Part shown: piece after piece, positions 24,350-38,170 of the stretch
How the letters are laid out: each line of letters starts with the position of its first letter
Numbering within the stretch: position 1 is the stretch's first letter
Assembly (NCBI GenBank): GCA_963082975.1
Contig: OY720346.1
Location: 25,042,720 to 25,106,719 of the forward strand
Source: Labia minor
Lineage: Eukaryota > Arthropoda > Insecta > Dermaptera > Spongiphoridae
Direction of reading: 5' to 3'
DNA: 64,000 nt
Program-made: the position numbers and the translations under genes
Notes under the pieces: model-generated
The model's input: the letters and a program-made list of their open reading frames with translations, nothing else
Database searches by the model: none
What the model was told of the DNA's origin: nothing

Positions 24350-25672
24350 TTCATGTCATTTTCAACAATAATTATCTTTAAACCGTACAATATAAAATAA
24401 TTTGTTAGTATTTGGGGAAAATTATTTTGAAAATATAAATTACTAATAAATATCATAAATTCAAATAGAGATTGAAAAAAATTAAACTTTACTTCCCCTG
24501 TGAATTTTTAATTTTCAATTGTTTCAATTTAATTTAACATATGTTCACTTTTTCAATAACTTATTTACCATTTATTAAAATACGCTTCATACATATAAAA
24601 ATATACTTTAAATGATTAATTGATTTGATTTTTCAAAATTTGTTTAAAAGTGGATTTTGCATTCCTGTTTTATATATAGATACAAACTCTTAAGTATATA
24701 CTTTTCTAACATTTTTTATAATATAAGAAATATGATTATAATATATTTTGAAGTGACATTTGCATATGAAAAAGGCCTGTCTTAATCTTAACGAGTATTT
24801 TATATTATATTTATTTAATATGTAACAAATGTAGAAACTAATTCTTCTTTTAATATCAAGAAAAAAGAATATAAAAATTGAGCAATTTAAACAAATATGA
24901 ATATTTATTTTTCTTCAAATTACTGATTTTATTATTGAATTAATAATTCATAGTAATAAATCATATTTTCATACAATATAGGCTGAGGAAATTTGTATTT
25001 AAAATATTTCATGTATTTTTCTATATCAATAATAAAAACTACAATCCATTATAATTATAAATAATTATCAAATGCTTTTATATTAAATATTTAGAATATT
25101 AATTAAATTATTTCAAATTAATTAGCCCAAAGAGAGAGAGAGAGAGAATATATTTATTTATTATCCAAAACATATATTAAATTCGGTGGTAGTTTTAAAA
25201 AAACAAATAAATGAATAAGAAATGCAAGGTTACATTAATTAAATGTTTGTTTTATTTTTCTTATCTAATAAATTCATTCCTCTCTCATCGATATATTTAT
25301 TTATTTTTACGTAAATTATGTAGATGGAGACTATGTATTAGTAATAATATTTATTTTTCAAATGATATTTTTCTTTGTCTTGTCTGTATTGCCTTTTTCC
25401 TGTTCTTTTAAAAACAAATGGCTGCTTATTTTGTTTTGTTTTTTTTATTTTGACGTCAATCTGTTAAGATCGTGTTACAGAATGACAGACGACGATCCTC
25501 CATTGCGATACGAACAAAAACACCCAACATGCACAAATTATAATTGTCTTATGCTCTCTTCTCACCTCTAATAAAAATACGACCACATCTGGTCAAACTA
25601 CTATAATACTCCTATTATTTTATTGGTTGTTTTACAATCACTCAATCAATCCTTAGGACACTATTAAACTAA
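24350..25672. other. AT-rich noncoding stretch
   Basis: No gene or element ends were recognised. A (GA)n tract lies at about 25133-25147. The more mixed patch at 25450-25560 holds a short open frame with no identifiable domain. The stretch lies between two HINE-A copies in opposite orientation. Confidence 0.5.
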
Positions 25673-26265
25673 AATAAGTTGACCTGTGGCCAGGACTGAA
25701 CCGACCGACGGTTTGAAGTAAATTAATTTCCAGCTAAAGAAACAATTTCAAATAATTTTAATATATCTATTAATGTAATAAAAAACAGATATGGATATAA
25801 CATAAATATTTTTAATTTTATTTTATTGATAATATAAAGGTAAGACCACACTGTCATGAATGGCTGGATGACGTCATATAATTTTAAATTAAGAAAAAAC
25901 TAATAAAGATGATTTTTCTCGAGGATAAAACCAATATAAAGTGCATGATTCGTGGTGATATGTAAAAAATCTCCTCATGTGAAATTTGGTGTGAAAATAA
26001 CCCTTCCCTTCCTATCGTTGATCGCTAATACTACCACAAAGTTGATCAATTCATCATACTGATGCATTAAGTAAATATACCAAATTTCATCAAAATCCGT
26101 CTAGCTGTTCAAGCTGTACACATCTATACGGACGGACGGACGGACATCATGCTAAAAATACTTTTTTCTGATAAGAAAATGCTTGATTCGTGGAGATATG
26201 TAAAAATCTCCACATGTGAAATTTGGTGTGAATACAATACCTCCCTTACCATCGTTGGTCGGTAA
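25673..26265 (-). mobile_element. HINE-A copy (Helentron-like)
   Basis: In plus reading the copy starts AATAAGTTGACCTGTGGCCA (hairpin partly mutated: CAGGAC instead of CAGGTC), then CCGACCGACGGTTTGAAG. After the GACGTCAT block come the core, a shortened GGACGGACGGACGGACAT tract and the end CATCGTTGGTCGGTAAG. A piece of the core containing the CTTCCGGTTTCCGG motif is deleted near 26035. It is inverted relative to the copy at 23717. Confidence 0.85.
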
Positions 26266-27478
26266 GAAATTTGGCAGCAGTAGACACATTCTTTCAATTC
26301 ATATTCTATTCCAATTTCTTCATATCTTCAATTTTATTATCGAATTCTTGGTTTAGCCACCGGTGGTTTGTTTACCAATTGGTTTTAGGGGATACTCACT
26401 TGTCATTATAGCTTTTCTTCATCCACTCTAACCATATATCTTGTCAATCACTACATTTTTAATTATTTGAATACAATGTTTGGGAATACATAGAGCTCAT
26501 GCAATTTCCTATGATTCCATTTGTTCAGTCCATAATACTTATGAAAAATTTAATTTTCTATCTATTCATGTATCCAAAAACCACTCGTTACATCCATAAA
26601 ACGACAAAATATGATTATTCTCAGTTCAATATTTAATTATCCATTTAAATTAGTCTCTTTTGGTTGATTCATCAAGTTTTAAATAATTTTGAATTTAGGT
26701 AACTCACAAAACTTTAATAAATAATGATGACTAAACAAATATATGAAAATTGCTATGAAAAAGAAACATCAGCAAATTTATTCAACCATAGATAATTCTC
26801 TGGTAGCCATAATTATCTTGTTGTGACTTTTTCATATTTGTTTTCGGTCAATCTCTAAGCGAGATCTTTATTCTTCCATTTATATTTTATTTTGCTTAGT
26901 TTTATATCTTGATTTTTGTTTTGTTTTCTCTCTAAACAAAGGTATAAAGAGAAAAACGGCATTTAAAAGTAAATACACACATATTCAAGATGAAAAAGGT
27001 ATTATATGTTAATTCGTGAAAAAGATTCTTGCAAATCAATGAATCGAAAAACTATCTCTCGGTACTATTCTCCTTTCACGTTACAAGAATTTATAGATGT
27101 ATATAGTAACAAGAACGGGACAATTTATTTATTTTATTTTTTTTAACCTTGTAAAAATAGAAAAAAATTAATAATGTATTTAATGAAATCAAAAAAATAA
27201 ATTTTGTAATAATTACATTAATTTTTTGTTAGATAAATTATAAAAAATAAAATAATTAGAATAAATTATTTTAGTTTTATTGTAATAACTTCAGTTAAAT
27301 TAAGACAATATAACCCCTATTTTTCTTATAAATAGATATTTCAAAAATTTTAATTGGTGTAAATATGAGCAAATCGATTTTTATGCTGGCAGGATACTTT
27401 GATTACTATTTTATTTAAGTTTCAAATTTTTTAAAAATGCGCTTTTTCAAATATATATTGAAATGAGTAAGATAATTG
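26266..27478. other. AT-rich noncoding stretch
   Basis: No exon or element end was recognised. It includes a short GCCACCGGTGG palindrome near 26356 and otherwise low-complexity sequence. Confidence 0.5.
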
Positions 27479-27479
27479 A

Positions 27480-27860
27480 TTGCTAGTTTCACAATAGCAT
27501 GATGGTTTAAATATGGGATTTGCACCATCAAAAGCTGATAGACAAAAAAAAAACTCGTGAGATTGCTAATATCCTAAAAATTAATCAGTCAACAGAGACA
27601 ATTACAGTAATTGGAAATGATCAGGAATTCTTATGTAGGGGTATCGGTTGGCTTATCATAAAAAATTTGATTGATACTACTTGCGATTCCTTGCTGAAAC
27701 GATATAAATTTGATCCATTCTTGAAGCGTATGATCACCAGAGACGAAAAATGCATCGTTTATAATAATGTAAAATGAAAAAGATCATGGTATAAAAAAAA
27801 TGAAGCTACATTAACTTCACCAAATTCTGGTTTACAGGCGAATAATTCAACAACCCTATA
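27480..27860 (+). pseudogene. Mariner transposase fragment
   Basis: The frame at 27520-27777 and its continuation after a stop encode a middle section of a mariner transposase. The segment CDSLLKRYKFDPFLKRMITR (about 27690-27745) is followed by DEKCIVYNNVK, a stop, then KRSWYKKNEATLTSPNSG. In intact mariner proteins this reads CDSLLKR...FLKRMVTGDEKW and then KRSW, with the D of GDEKW being the first catalytic aspartate. Here the motif has become RDEKC, so G and W are replaced, and the frame is interrupted. The N-terminal DNA-binding part and the distal catalytic residues are absent, and no terminal repeats were found. It is a third mariner lineage in the window, distinct from the 45.5-kb and 60.3-kb elements. 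Confidence 0.8.
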
Positions 27861-30630
27861 ATTTCAAGTTATAAGATTTCTTATTTTGTAATTAAACATG
27901 AAAAATACATATAAGTTATTTGATTTCGTATTTTCCTTTTCCTCTATTTTTAAATCATTATTAACAGTTTTTCATCACCACATTTCTTGAATATTGATTT
28001 CCTATAAAAATTAAAGATCTTCATTTAGTGCAAATTGAAATGATTTTAGAAGGAGCTTTACTACAAAATACCTATTAAACCTGTGCCAATCTATGAAGCA
28101 AGAATGAATTTTGCTTCAAGATAATTTTGAATATTCAATTTTGGAGTCAAAAAATAGTAGACCATATTTACCCCTTCTACTTTATTTATTTATTTATTGA
28201 TTTCCAAAAAAATAAAAAACAAAAACAAAAACAAACAAAAATTTAACATAACAGAAATTAAATTGTTTTTAAAAATCCATAAATCTAAAAATAGAAACAG
28301 AAAGAATAAAAAAAAAAGAAAAAACCAAAACAAATTTCCATTTATTTAAATATGTAAGATCTCTACTGGAGTATTTTATTTATCTATTTATCCATTTAAG
28401 AGATCATATACAGATCCAGGTATATCTCTATCCTTCCCTTATTTGATCTAGAGGATTTACAAAAAATTACAACAGAAAAACAAAAGAAAACAAAAAAAAA
28501 ATAATCTTGATTTTGATTGTTATCAATTTAGCTCTTTGCACTGAATTTAGTTAAATTAACTATTAATATAATTAATATTTTGTTAATATTATATATTTTA
28601 TGTTGAATTTATTTATATTATATCTAAATATTTAATTATACTTTTTTTGATTAAGATAAAATTTTTATTATTAAAATTTTGATATAATTAATTCTACATA
28701 TATCTTTCAAATTTAATTATATTTAAAGTTAAGAGATTTGTGTAGAATATATAACCATGTTAATTTTGATTTATATTACTACGGAACTTCATTTTTGTTC
28801 ATTATGATATATTAAAATGCATTTCTACATATAGTAAACAAAATACATAAAGTGTACAAGTATTTCATTAAATAAAAATTAATACAAATTTTTAATATTT
28901 TTTTTTAATCATTTTTCATAATTTTCTAAACTATTTAGTTAAAAACTTATTTTAAATATCCCTATCCCCCCCTTTTAAAAATAATACTATTATATATTTT
29001 TCTGCTTTTTTTTAATCCATCGTTTTTGCCTAACATTCAGCCTACTCATCCAAAATACTCATCTTTAACTTATATCCTAAAATGTTAAATATAATAAAGT
29101 AGAAATAGAAAAATCAGATTTATTTATTTTGTTTAAAACATTAAAAAACACAAATTAAACAATGAGATCTCTAGATTCCACGCCAATAATATAAATGCAT
29201 CGAAAGTTCTCTACAAAGAAACAAAGGTATCGATATATAAATTCCAACCTATATTTTTTGAGACGCTCACGCATTTATTTTTAGAAAATATAGTTTAAAA
29301 TTCATGCTTGCTTTAAAATGTCAACCGAAACTTGTTTTTAATTGCACACAATCTTACTAATTACAATAATTCATTCAGTATATTGGAGCACAATGGCCTG
29401 CTGTCTATTGAATGAGATTATTATCTTTCACACCTCCCAATTAGGAAAGGTGTTTGTTTATATTCGTGTCGCTTTTACTGATTAATTAATCATAAAAGAC
29501 TAATAAGCATTTTATGAATTTGAACTGTAAGATGTTTATATATCAGTTGCTTCAGTATAACAAGGCAACCATTGTTTCTAGCCCTTATAATGTTTCTGTG
29601 TTATTGAATTAGAAATATAAAAAAAAGTAGAAGCCTTTATTCATTTTATTTTATTATTCAAATATTTAAGAGACCGTCTATTCTTACAGTGTGAATGTTA
29701 TCTTTTTCTACAGGCACATCTTTGTTATCAAAAATTAAAAATACCGGTTGATATTGATATAATAAATAATTTTAGATTGAAATTCTATTCATTAAAATTA
29801 TAATTATATCTTTTATTATTATTTTTATTTTTTTAAATTTATTAAATCACTTGTTCAACTAATCAAGTAATTCAAATGATAAAGTCGTGACACTTTATTT
29901 ATAAATAAAAAAAAAAAATAAAAATAAATAAATAAAATATTATTATTGATAAATAATTGAAAATGAATAAGTATTTAATGGAATTAATCACCGATTGGTA
30001 AAATATTGAGGATATATTTATTAAAATAATGTCCGGAAACCCGCTTTGGTTGAATCGTTGTTTGCATAAGTGAATCGGTTTTATGGCGTCTATAATCTAA
30101 TCAAATAAAATGGGGAGACGGAAGGGGTGGAGTCGAATCCGATATTGAATCGATTTCCAGTTTTGTCGCTTATCTTATCATCGGATGGGTGAGAGGTTCT
30201 AAAAATGCTGTGGAAACAATTTTGTGTATGTATGTGTGGGTGTGGGTGGGGAAGGGGGTGATTAAAAAGGTAGAATGGAATAAAAACATTCGACTGGTGG
30301 AGCTGCTGGCTAGGATCCAATCAGGTAATGCTCTCGGAAAACCGTCAACTGCTTTTATACAATTTGCATTATTCTAATGTAGTATTGGAATTTAAAAAAA
30401 AAAATATTTTATAAAAGCCACTATTAGCAAAATATTTATTGATCATTTTTAATTAATTTTATATTTATTTATTAATGCATAATCATTTGAAGTTAAAAAT
30501 CACATTCCTAAATAATTCCAAATATAAAACGCAAAATTCTTAATATACAATTAAATCAATAAATTTCTTTTAATACATTCTAAATAATCTTACATAAAAT
30601 AATAATTAATAATAATTAAATAATTAATAT
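27861..30630. other. AT-rich noncoding stretch with mixed islands
   Basis: Much is low complexity, including A-rich runs at 28205-28325 and 28470-28502. Islands of more balanced composition at about 29330-29560 and 30020-30370 contain homeodomain- and GATA-like words (TAATTAAT, TTATCTTATCATCGG, TTTTATGGCG) but no coding frame with support. The open frames 30090-30320 and 30189-30377 overlap on opposite strands and lack domains. Confidence 0.45.
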
Positions 30631-30885
30631 GGAGGCAGCTTAGCCGTTTGTGTATAGTGGCAATTTTCTACACATGAAGTCGGCGTTCGATTCCAACTAA
30701 GAACAAAAATTTTCTAATAAACTCAATTTAACATCAGCTGCCTCCTGCTCCAGGAACTGACAAGCCTGATTCTAATAACCCTGCACCAGCAGGATTAATT
30801 CAAAAAATAAGTAATCACAAATTGGGAGCTTTGCGTGATCCCAGATGGTCCAAACGCAAATAATAATAATAATAATAATAATTAA
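30631..30885 (+). mobile_element. tRNA-derived SINE with (TAA)n tail
   Basis: The head resembles a tRNA: an A-box-like TAGCCGTTTGTGTATAGTGG at 30641-30660 and a canonical B box GTTCGATTCC at 30685-30694, at tRNA-like spacing. The body (30700-30862) is a unique GC-richer segment (CAGCTGCCTCCTGCTCCAGG). The 3' end is a (TAA)n tail at about 30860-30885. This layout, an internal pol III promoter, body and simple-repeat tail, defines a SINE mobilised by a partner LINE. Flanking duplications cannot be resolved in the AT-rich context. The source tRNA was not identified. A degraded tRNA gene is less likely because of the long body and tail. Confidence 0.75.
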
Positions 30886-33446
30886 TAATTCATCGATTTA
30901 TCGATTATCCCTTTCATTCTTAAATGTATTTTCTGTCAATTTTACTACTGTCCTGGATAAATTTTAAATACAAAATTCAAATATAGTTGCTTTTAGGCAA
31001 CACAGAGATTTCTTGTATATAATAATTACCTATACTATTTATAATACAGTAAGTAATTTGTTCATTTTATTTGCTTTATATTCCGTGTGTGGTCTCAATC
31101 TCTCTTTCATTCAAATACATAATCTAATAGGAAATTTAAAAAAGAATAAACATCGAATTCAAACTATTGAATATGTCCCTAAGAAAGATATATAAAGATA
31201 AAACGAAAATGTTAAAAAGTTCCACTTTGATCGACATCTGTTGTCGTTGTACATTGATTTTACTTCTAATAAAACACGTGGACCTCGTGACCATTAAACC
31301 AGAAGCTAAAAGTAAGAGTGTAATGTTAATAATAAAAAAAAAAAAAATAATAAATAAATATATAAAGTAAAATTGAAAAACTTTTCGAAAGACTTAATAA
31401 CATTTTAGTCCATTCATAGAAGTGATAAAGAAAAAGAGGAGTGATGGTTGGAGGAGATGAGGAGAGGGACCTGAATAAATCAGAGAGACAACTACGATTA
31501 CCACATCAGTAGGGACCTTTTTAAGGTCATTTTCAGTGGGCGGACAAGAACGTTTTTGACAAACGGCATTCAAAATATTGGCCTGTCGTTTGTAATAAAC
31601 CTCCTTTCTTCCCTCTCCTACTCTCTGTGTGTTATTATTTACGTTTCTTTCTTATTTCAATGATAATTTTTCAAAACCATCAACAAGCTTAATTGAAAAT
31701 AGAAACTAAGAAAAAATCATTTTAAATAATAATACATGATTAAAGGATTAGAAAATTATATATTAGAATAAATGGATATATTATATAAACACACTTGAAG
31801 TGAAAGATATCCATTTTAATCATAATTGTAGGTGTGATGTATTCTATTTTTATTTCTTTTAAAGACTGTATGCAGATGCATTCCATTTTTCGTATCCATC
31901 TGTAAATTCTTCTTTGTGGTTCTTTTCTTTTTCATTAATTTTATTTTTTAAAAATATTCACTAGACAGCAATACTTATCCTTTTGCAGAAAGAAATGATA
32001 TAAATAGGAGGAGAACAAAATATACTAATTTTCAAAGGTCACAAACATCGTCCCCTTTAGAGTTGCTAGAACCCTCTTTTAGAGCCTCCCTATTCCCCTA
32101 ACCTTTGCTTACTATTTTATTCATGATTAAGATTTCAAGTTGATGCACCTAAATTGCCAAAATCTAGACACTTTCCATCTCCCTGCCTAGAATATTTAGT
32201 TCATTGTATATCTTATATTATTATTATTATATATTATTATATATATTCAAATGGGTGGTAAATATTTTATTTTTTCTCAATAATTTATAAAAATCAGGTG
32301 AAAATATTAAAGATATGTATTTAATTTTATTTCTCTACAATTTTAAAAGAAATTAAATTTTAAAATTTATTTAGATACATTAAAATTATAATAATTTGAT
32401 TGATTGAATTAAATTATTTTAAAAAAATATTTTTCAATTAAAATATTATTTAAATCCTGGTTATGAGTTCGATATAAATTAATTAAATTAAAATGAAAAG
32501 AAAATTTGCGACTGAACTGTTTCACATTTGAATTTTGATCATTGATGGTATTACTTTAAAATATACATACTAACCAGATATTTATATATCTTATAAATAA
32601 TTTGATAATAATCACTAAATCATTTAAAAATTTAAATTTTGATAAATTAGATTTATAATAAATGTAATAAATTGTTTTTTATTTTTAATTTCTTTATTTT
32701 ATATGTTTTATTTTGTTTTTTTATCATTAATTCCTTAGATTTTAATTCGATATAATTTTGAAATTTGACTTTAAAATATTTTTAAGGAAGAAAACTAGTG
32801 TTGTGCCACTCGAATAGTATAAATTCACTTTATTATATGTTATCTACTTATATTTATTAATCAGGGTCCTTTACAGGATTAATTGTAAGTTAATTATTTT
32901 AATAATTTTCTTTTTAAAAAACAAAAATTAAATAAAATACAGCGCAAAACATTTATAGTTTTATACTAAATTTACATTTATCATTAATTTTAATAATTAT
33001 TTAAATATTTGATAACAAATTCAAATTTCTATATTAAATATAAATCTTGGTTCGGATAGTAATTTTAATTTGATGAGAAAACAATTGAGTTATCAGCAAT
33101 TAAAAATGAAACTGTTTTTAACTTCAAAAGGAAGTATTTTCGCAATTGTTTGTTTTACATGAATCCGACGGTGTATAAAAGTGTATGATGTATTTAAACA
33201 TCCGGGAACTCATTCCATCCTAAAAAGTTATTCTATGGTGAAATTGATGCATAGCGAACTCTAAACGTATATTATTCCACTAGATAATTTTATTTACAAC
33301 TTTTCAATAATTATTTAATATTACACAAGATAAGAAACTTGTCATATATTTAAAATACGAGAAATTCATCATTAGATAAAGAAAAGAACTTTCAAATTCA
33401 TTCAAGGTTCAAGGATTAAGTGTTTTATTTATAAAATCGTTGAAAA
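30886..33446. other. AT-rich noncoding stretch
   Basis: A more balanced island at 31395-31625 contains a homeodomain-like AATAAAC motif and pyrimidine-rich runs but no supported frame. Another at 31990-32190 is similar. The open frames 31013-31195 and 31167-31370 are low complexity. Nothing else was recognised. Confidence 0.45.
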
Positions 33447-34072
33447 TAAGTTGACCTGTGGCCATGTCCGAACCGAACGACGGTTTGAAGTAAATTAATT
33501 TCCAGCTACAGAAACAATTTCAAATAATTTTAATATATCTATTAATGTAATAAAAAACAGATATGGATACATAAATAATAAATATAAACATTTTTAATTT
33601 TATTTTATTTATAATATATATGCAAGACCAGGCTGTGACGTCATGAATGGCCGGATAATTTTAAATTAAGAAAAAACTAATAAAGATGATTTTTCTCGAG
33701 GATAAAACCAATACAAAGTGCATGATTCGTGGTGATATGTAAAAAATCTCCTCATGTGAAATTTGGTGTGAAAATAACCCTTCCCTTCCTATCATCGATC
33801 GCTAATACTACCACTTCCGGTTTCCGGATTTGCACCAAAAGTTGATCAATTCATCATACTGATGCATTAAGTAAATATACCAAATTTCATCAAAATCCGT
33901 TGAGCCGTTCAAGCTGTACACATCTATACGGACGGACGGACGGATAGACATCATGCTTAAAATACATTTTTCTGTTAAGAAAATGCATGATTCGTGGAGA
34001 TATGTAAAAATCTCCACATGTGAAATTTGGAATGAAAACAATCCCTCCCTTACTATCGTCGGTCGGTAAAAA
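33447..34072 (-). mobile_element. HINE-A copy, near full length
   Basis: In plus reading: AATAAGTTGACCTGTGGCCA, ACGACGGTTTGAAG, GACGTCATGAATGGCC, core with CACTTCCGGTTTCCGG and CCAAATTTCATCAAAATCCG, the GGACGGACGGACGGATAGAC tract, and the end ACTATCGTCGGTCGGTAAAA. The minus-strand open frame 33808-34041 is an accident of this repeat. Base differences from the copies at 23717 and 52433 are scattered, consistent with independent ageing. Confidence 0.87.
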
Positions 34073-36517
34073 TCAATTCATTCTGTACATGTATTTTTTT
34101 AAGTCTATCCAGTTTTTATAATTATTTCATTTTATTATTTGCAATTAGTTTTTTTGACGGATAAGTAATGGTCTAAAATTAAATATTTTTCCTCATAATT
34201 AATTTTCAAAGGATAATTTTACATTGAAACAAACTAAAACAACAGGGAATCACATTCCACTAGAAGCACCCTTTCAAAATATAATACAATGGCAGGAGGA
34301 AACATGAGACCACCCCTAGAAACAATTTCCAAGGGCGTTACTAGGGAGGTAGAAAAGCGAATATTTGGCAGTTTCAAAATTCATTACTCTGGAAAGATCC
34401 TCGAAGTAACTAATAAATTCCCCTTCAAACTATATTTAGGATTATTCAATTAAATCCTTGATGATTAAAAAATATACTTGGATATATAAAAACTTTTTTT
34501 TTTTAAATAATTTAAATAAACATTGTGTGATAATGGTAATAATGATAAAATTTTAAATTCTTGAAGAAGACATTAGGAATAGAATATACTAAGTTTTTGA
34601 TTAAAAACAGATTTATTTTGTGATTCCTTCTAGTGGGAATTTTATCTACGAATATGAAATTTGCATTTTAAGAAACATACTTACTGTTAATATTGCAAAG
34701 TCTAAAGTCTAAAGGAACAAAGTTCTAAAATCTACTTAAAAGTTAATTTTCCAGAATTAAAAAAAATGTTTAATATCTTCTAATACATAAAAATAATTGT
34801 AATTATTTTTTTGTTTATTGTTATGATAATTATTATTAAAAATAATTAAATACTTTCAAAATTTTCTATTCTTTATGCATATGATTGATTACATGTGTTA
34901 AAATTTAAACAAATTCAAATATTCTAATTTTTAAATTTATATACAATTTAATATTATTTTTTATTAATATCATATCCACAAAAGAGAATTTATTAAAAAT
35001 TAAAAATAATAAAAGAAACCTATTAATAAAAAATTATAATAGAATACAATAATTTGGATTTAAAACAAATTTAAAAAAAAAATACTCAATATAAAAAAAG
35101 ACAAAAATTTGTCTAATAGTATATTCTATAATCGTCATTTGAAATCAAATTTGGTTAGTAACGAGTAATTAAAACGAAAATTAAAAATTTGAATTATATG
35201 AAATAAAAATACAGTTTTTTCTGTGTAACTGGTTATTAATCTATGTTTATTAGCATTAATTGTAATTTAACAAAATATTTAACTTCAACTTGGTTGGGTT
35301 TATAAAAATAAATAAATAGAAAAGATTTATTTTTTAGAGAGTTGATAGAAAGTGGATCACAATTTTTTGCTTTCAATAAAAATTCAATTTTTAAAATATT
35401 TGTTAAGAAGAAATGTTTGTTCAGGATACAATTTCACAAGCTTTGTGTATTAAGATAATCTAGGTTATTTTTTTCAGAATTTTATTGTAGAATCATAAAA
35501 GTGAAATAACTGGGAGAACGATAACAATATTGGCAAAAGCACGCCATTCATTCATTGTTATTTTCATTTCATCTTTTATTCTATTATAAATATCAATTTA
35601 TTATTCATATTACAAAATAAATTATGAACATTCAATCAATATTCTTTATTGAGTACTTAATCAACAAAATAATGTTTATTTTCCTTTGAGACAAACTTAC
35701 TGGAATGGATTTGAGGATGAGGATGAGGAAGGGATGGCAAGAGAAATGGTATTGCCTGAGAAAACTTTGAACATATTTCTTCTAAATCTACAAACATGAA
35801 AGGAAGATTTCCAAGTTGAAAAGTAGAAATTTATTCCTTTTGTTAAGTTAGCTTTTAGAAGTTACCTCTTTCAAAACTAACTAATACTAACTTGGTGTGA
35901 ATTGTATCATTACAAGTAATTAGAGATTTAATCTGGTGAATTTAAAGAGATTCCATTTAATTTTTTTTTTTTTTTTAATTTTTATTTATTCTCAAAAAAT
36001 AATTTATCATATAAAATTTAGTTAATAATAATAGTAATATCTTTCATTTTCTATGGCGCTAATACTAAACTCAAAAGTTATTGGCCGTAACAAACACATT
36101 CAAATTCTAATTCGCATTTAATTCTTTCATATCAGATTTTATATTATCTTCCCACCATATTCTTGGTCTATTACACCCACTTTGTCATTTTCCAATTAAT
36201 AATATTATAAAATGAATAAGTGAACTATTATATTAATTCTTTAAATTATAAACACAAATTTTTATGTACTAACCATTCATAACTATTCAATTCCTATCTT
36301 CTCCCTATTCTCTCACATCCATCTTTATATTATCTATCCACCGACTAAAACAAATAAATAAATACTAAGGAAAAATTCAGTGGCTGAAAATGAACAATTC
36401 CGGACTAGATTAGTTTTTATAAATTAATTTATAATAACACACTGGGCTATCAAAATTGCCTCTCAAAACTTTAAAAAATATTTTGGAATATATCAATTTT
36501 TAAATATTTGTAAAATA
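34073..36517. other. AT-rich noncoding stretch
   Basis: No exon, RNA gene or element end was recognised. A slightly richer patch at 34235-34430 and a GATGAG-rich patch near 35710-35745 have no identifiable role. Confidence 0.5.
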
Positions 36518-37125
36518 AGCTGGAGTGTCTCCACTCGACTATCTCGCAATTTAAATAACATAATATATTATATTTAAATTAAATTTAATTAATTATAAAT
36601 TATAAATAATAAATATTAAACCAGCGCATGTTTGGCTTTTTATTGATGGCACCATGGCACGTGTTGGCGCGTGAGATTTGCAGTGTTAAAAAATTAATTC
36701 TGGTAATTTCAGCGAATCAATCAAGCTGAAATTCTATATATAGCAGTTTTATACAATTATTAATCATGTGAAAAATTATCAAACATATATCTTTATTTTT
36801 ATGGTCACTTTAGAGGAAAAAAAATCAAAACGTTGTAGGTAATGACCCTCTTCTGGTTGAGCTACATTTCTCAAAAGTTGATTGAAAACTACAAATTTTG
36901 AATAATGCCCATGATCCAAATTTCATTATTCTAGCTCAAACCGTTTTTGCGTAATCTTGGCTACATACATACACACACACATACATACCAACACACACAC
37001 ACACAGACATTTTTCTCAACCTTAGTGAAAATGATTCAGGAACCTTCAAAACGTATAAAAACATCAAAATCTCGACATCGAAAATTTTCGTGATCGCAAT
37101 ACTATCTCTGGCCAGATAGTAAAAA
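36518..37125 (-). mobile_element. HINE-B full copy
   Basis: In plus reading the copy starts AGCTGGAGTGTCTCCACTCG. The core CTTCTGGTTGAGCTACATTT and a CA-rich tract (ACACACAGACAT at 37000-37012) follow, and it ends TACTATCTCTGGCCAGATAG plus TAAAAA. The terminal stem ACTATCT/AGATAGT is intact but the loop differs from the 15364 and 37551 copies. The minus frame 36936-37154 crosses its end and is not a gene. Confidence 0.85.
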
Positions 37126-37550
37126 TAAAATTGATTGAAACAGCTCTCTTCCATTATATATAAATTGAAAAAGGATCAAAGACTAATGTTATTTTATTTA
37201 ATTATAATTAAAATTTATTTTCCTTTTCAAACTTTCATATTAAAATACACTGAGCCGCTTGATACTTAAAAAAATATAGAATAAATAAATAATATTCTTG
37301 TCATATAACTCTTTTGGTGACATTGTACAATTAGATTTTTTACCTTAACTCATTAAAAACAATGTTAGAATTTTTTTTTTATATTATTTTTACAATTATT
37401 TGATAAATTTTTAAAAATTATAACAAAACAAACTTAGAATATATACTAAAAAATGATAAACTGATGAAAATATTTATATTCAAAATTGTCAGCAGAAAGT
37501 TCTTTTTCCTATTAAATATATGCTAAATTCGATAATAATTAAAAAAGATT

Positions 37551-38170
37551 AGCTGGAGTGTCTCCACTCGACTATCTCGCAATTTGAATTGGATTAAATA
37601 ACATAATATATTATATTTAAATTAAATTTAATTAATTATAAATTATAAATAATAAATAATAAATATTAAACCAGCGCATGTTTGGCTTTTTGTTGATGGC
37701 ACAACGTCACGTGTTGGCGCGTGAGATTTGCAGTGTTAAAAAATTAATTCTGGTACTTTCAGCGAGTCAATCAAGCTGAAATTCTATATATGGCAGTTTT
37801 ATACAATTATTAATCATGTGAAAAATTATCAAACATATATCTTTATTTTTACGGTCACTTTAGAGGAAAAAAAATCAAAACGTTGTAGGTAATGACCCTC
37901 TTCCTGTTGAGCTACATTTCTCAAAAGTTGATAGAAAACTATGAATTTTGAATAATGTCCATGTACCAAATTTCATGATTCTAGCTCAAACCGTTTTTGC
38001 GCAATCTTGTCTACATACATACACACACACACACACACATACACACACAGACATTTTTCTCAACCTTAGTGAAAATGATTCAGGAACCTTCAAAAAGTAT
38101 AAAAACATCAAAATCTCAACATCGTAAATTTTCGTGATCGCAATACTATCTCTTACGAGATAGTAAAAAT
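37551..38170 (-). mobile_element. HINE-B full copy, direct neighbour
   Basis: Same family and orientation as 36518-37125, with only about 425 bp between them and high similarity by eye. The start is AGCTGGAGTGTCTCCACTCG. The end is a hairpin with stem ACTATCTC (38145-38152) and GAGATAGT (38157-38164) around TTAC. The dinucleotide tract is longer here (CACACACACACACACATACA). The minus frame 37986-38198 mirrors the one at 36936-37154, showing that both are repeat artefacts. Confidence 0.87.

Noticed and set aside
30641..30715. Considered as a functional tRNA gene.
   Set aside because: The A box is imperfect, no acceptor stem pairs, and the body and (TAA)n tail identify it as a SINE.
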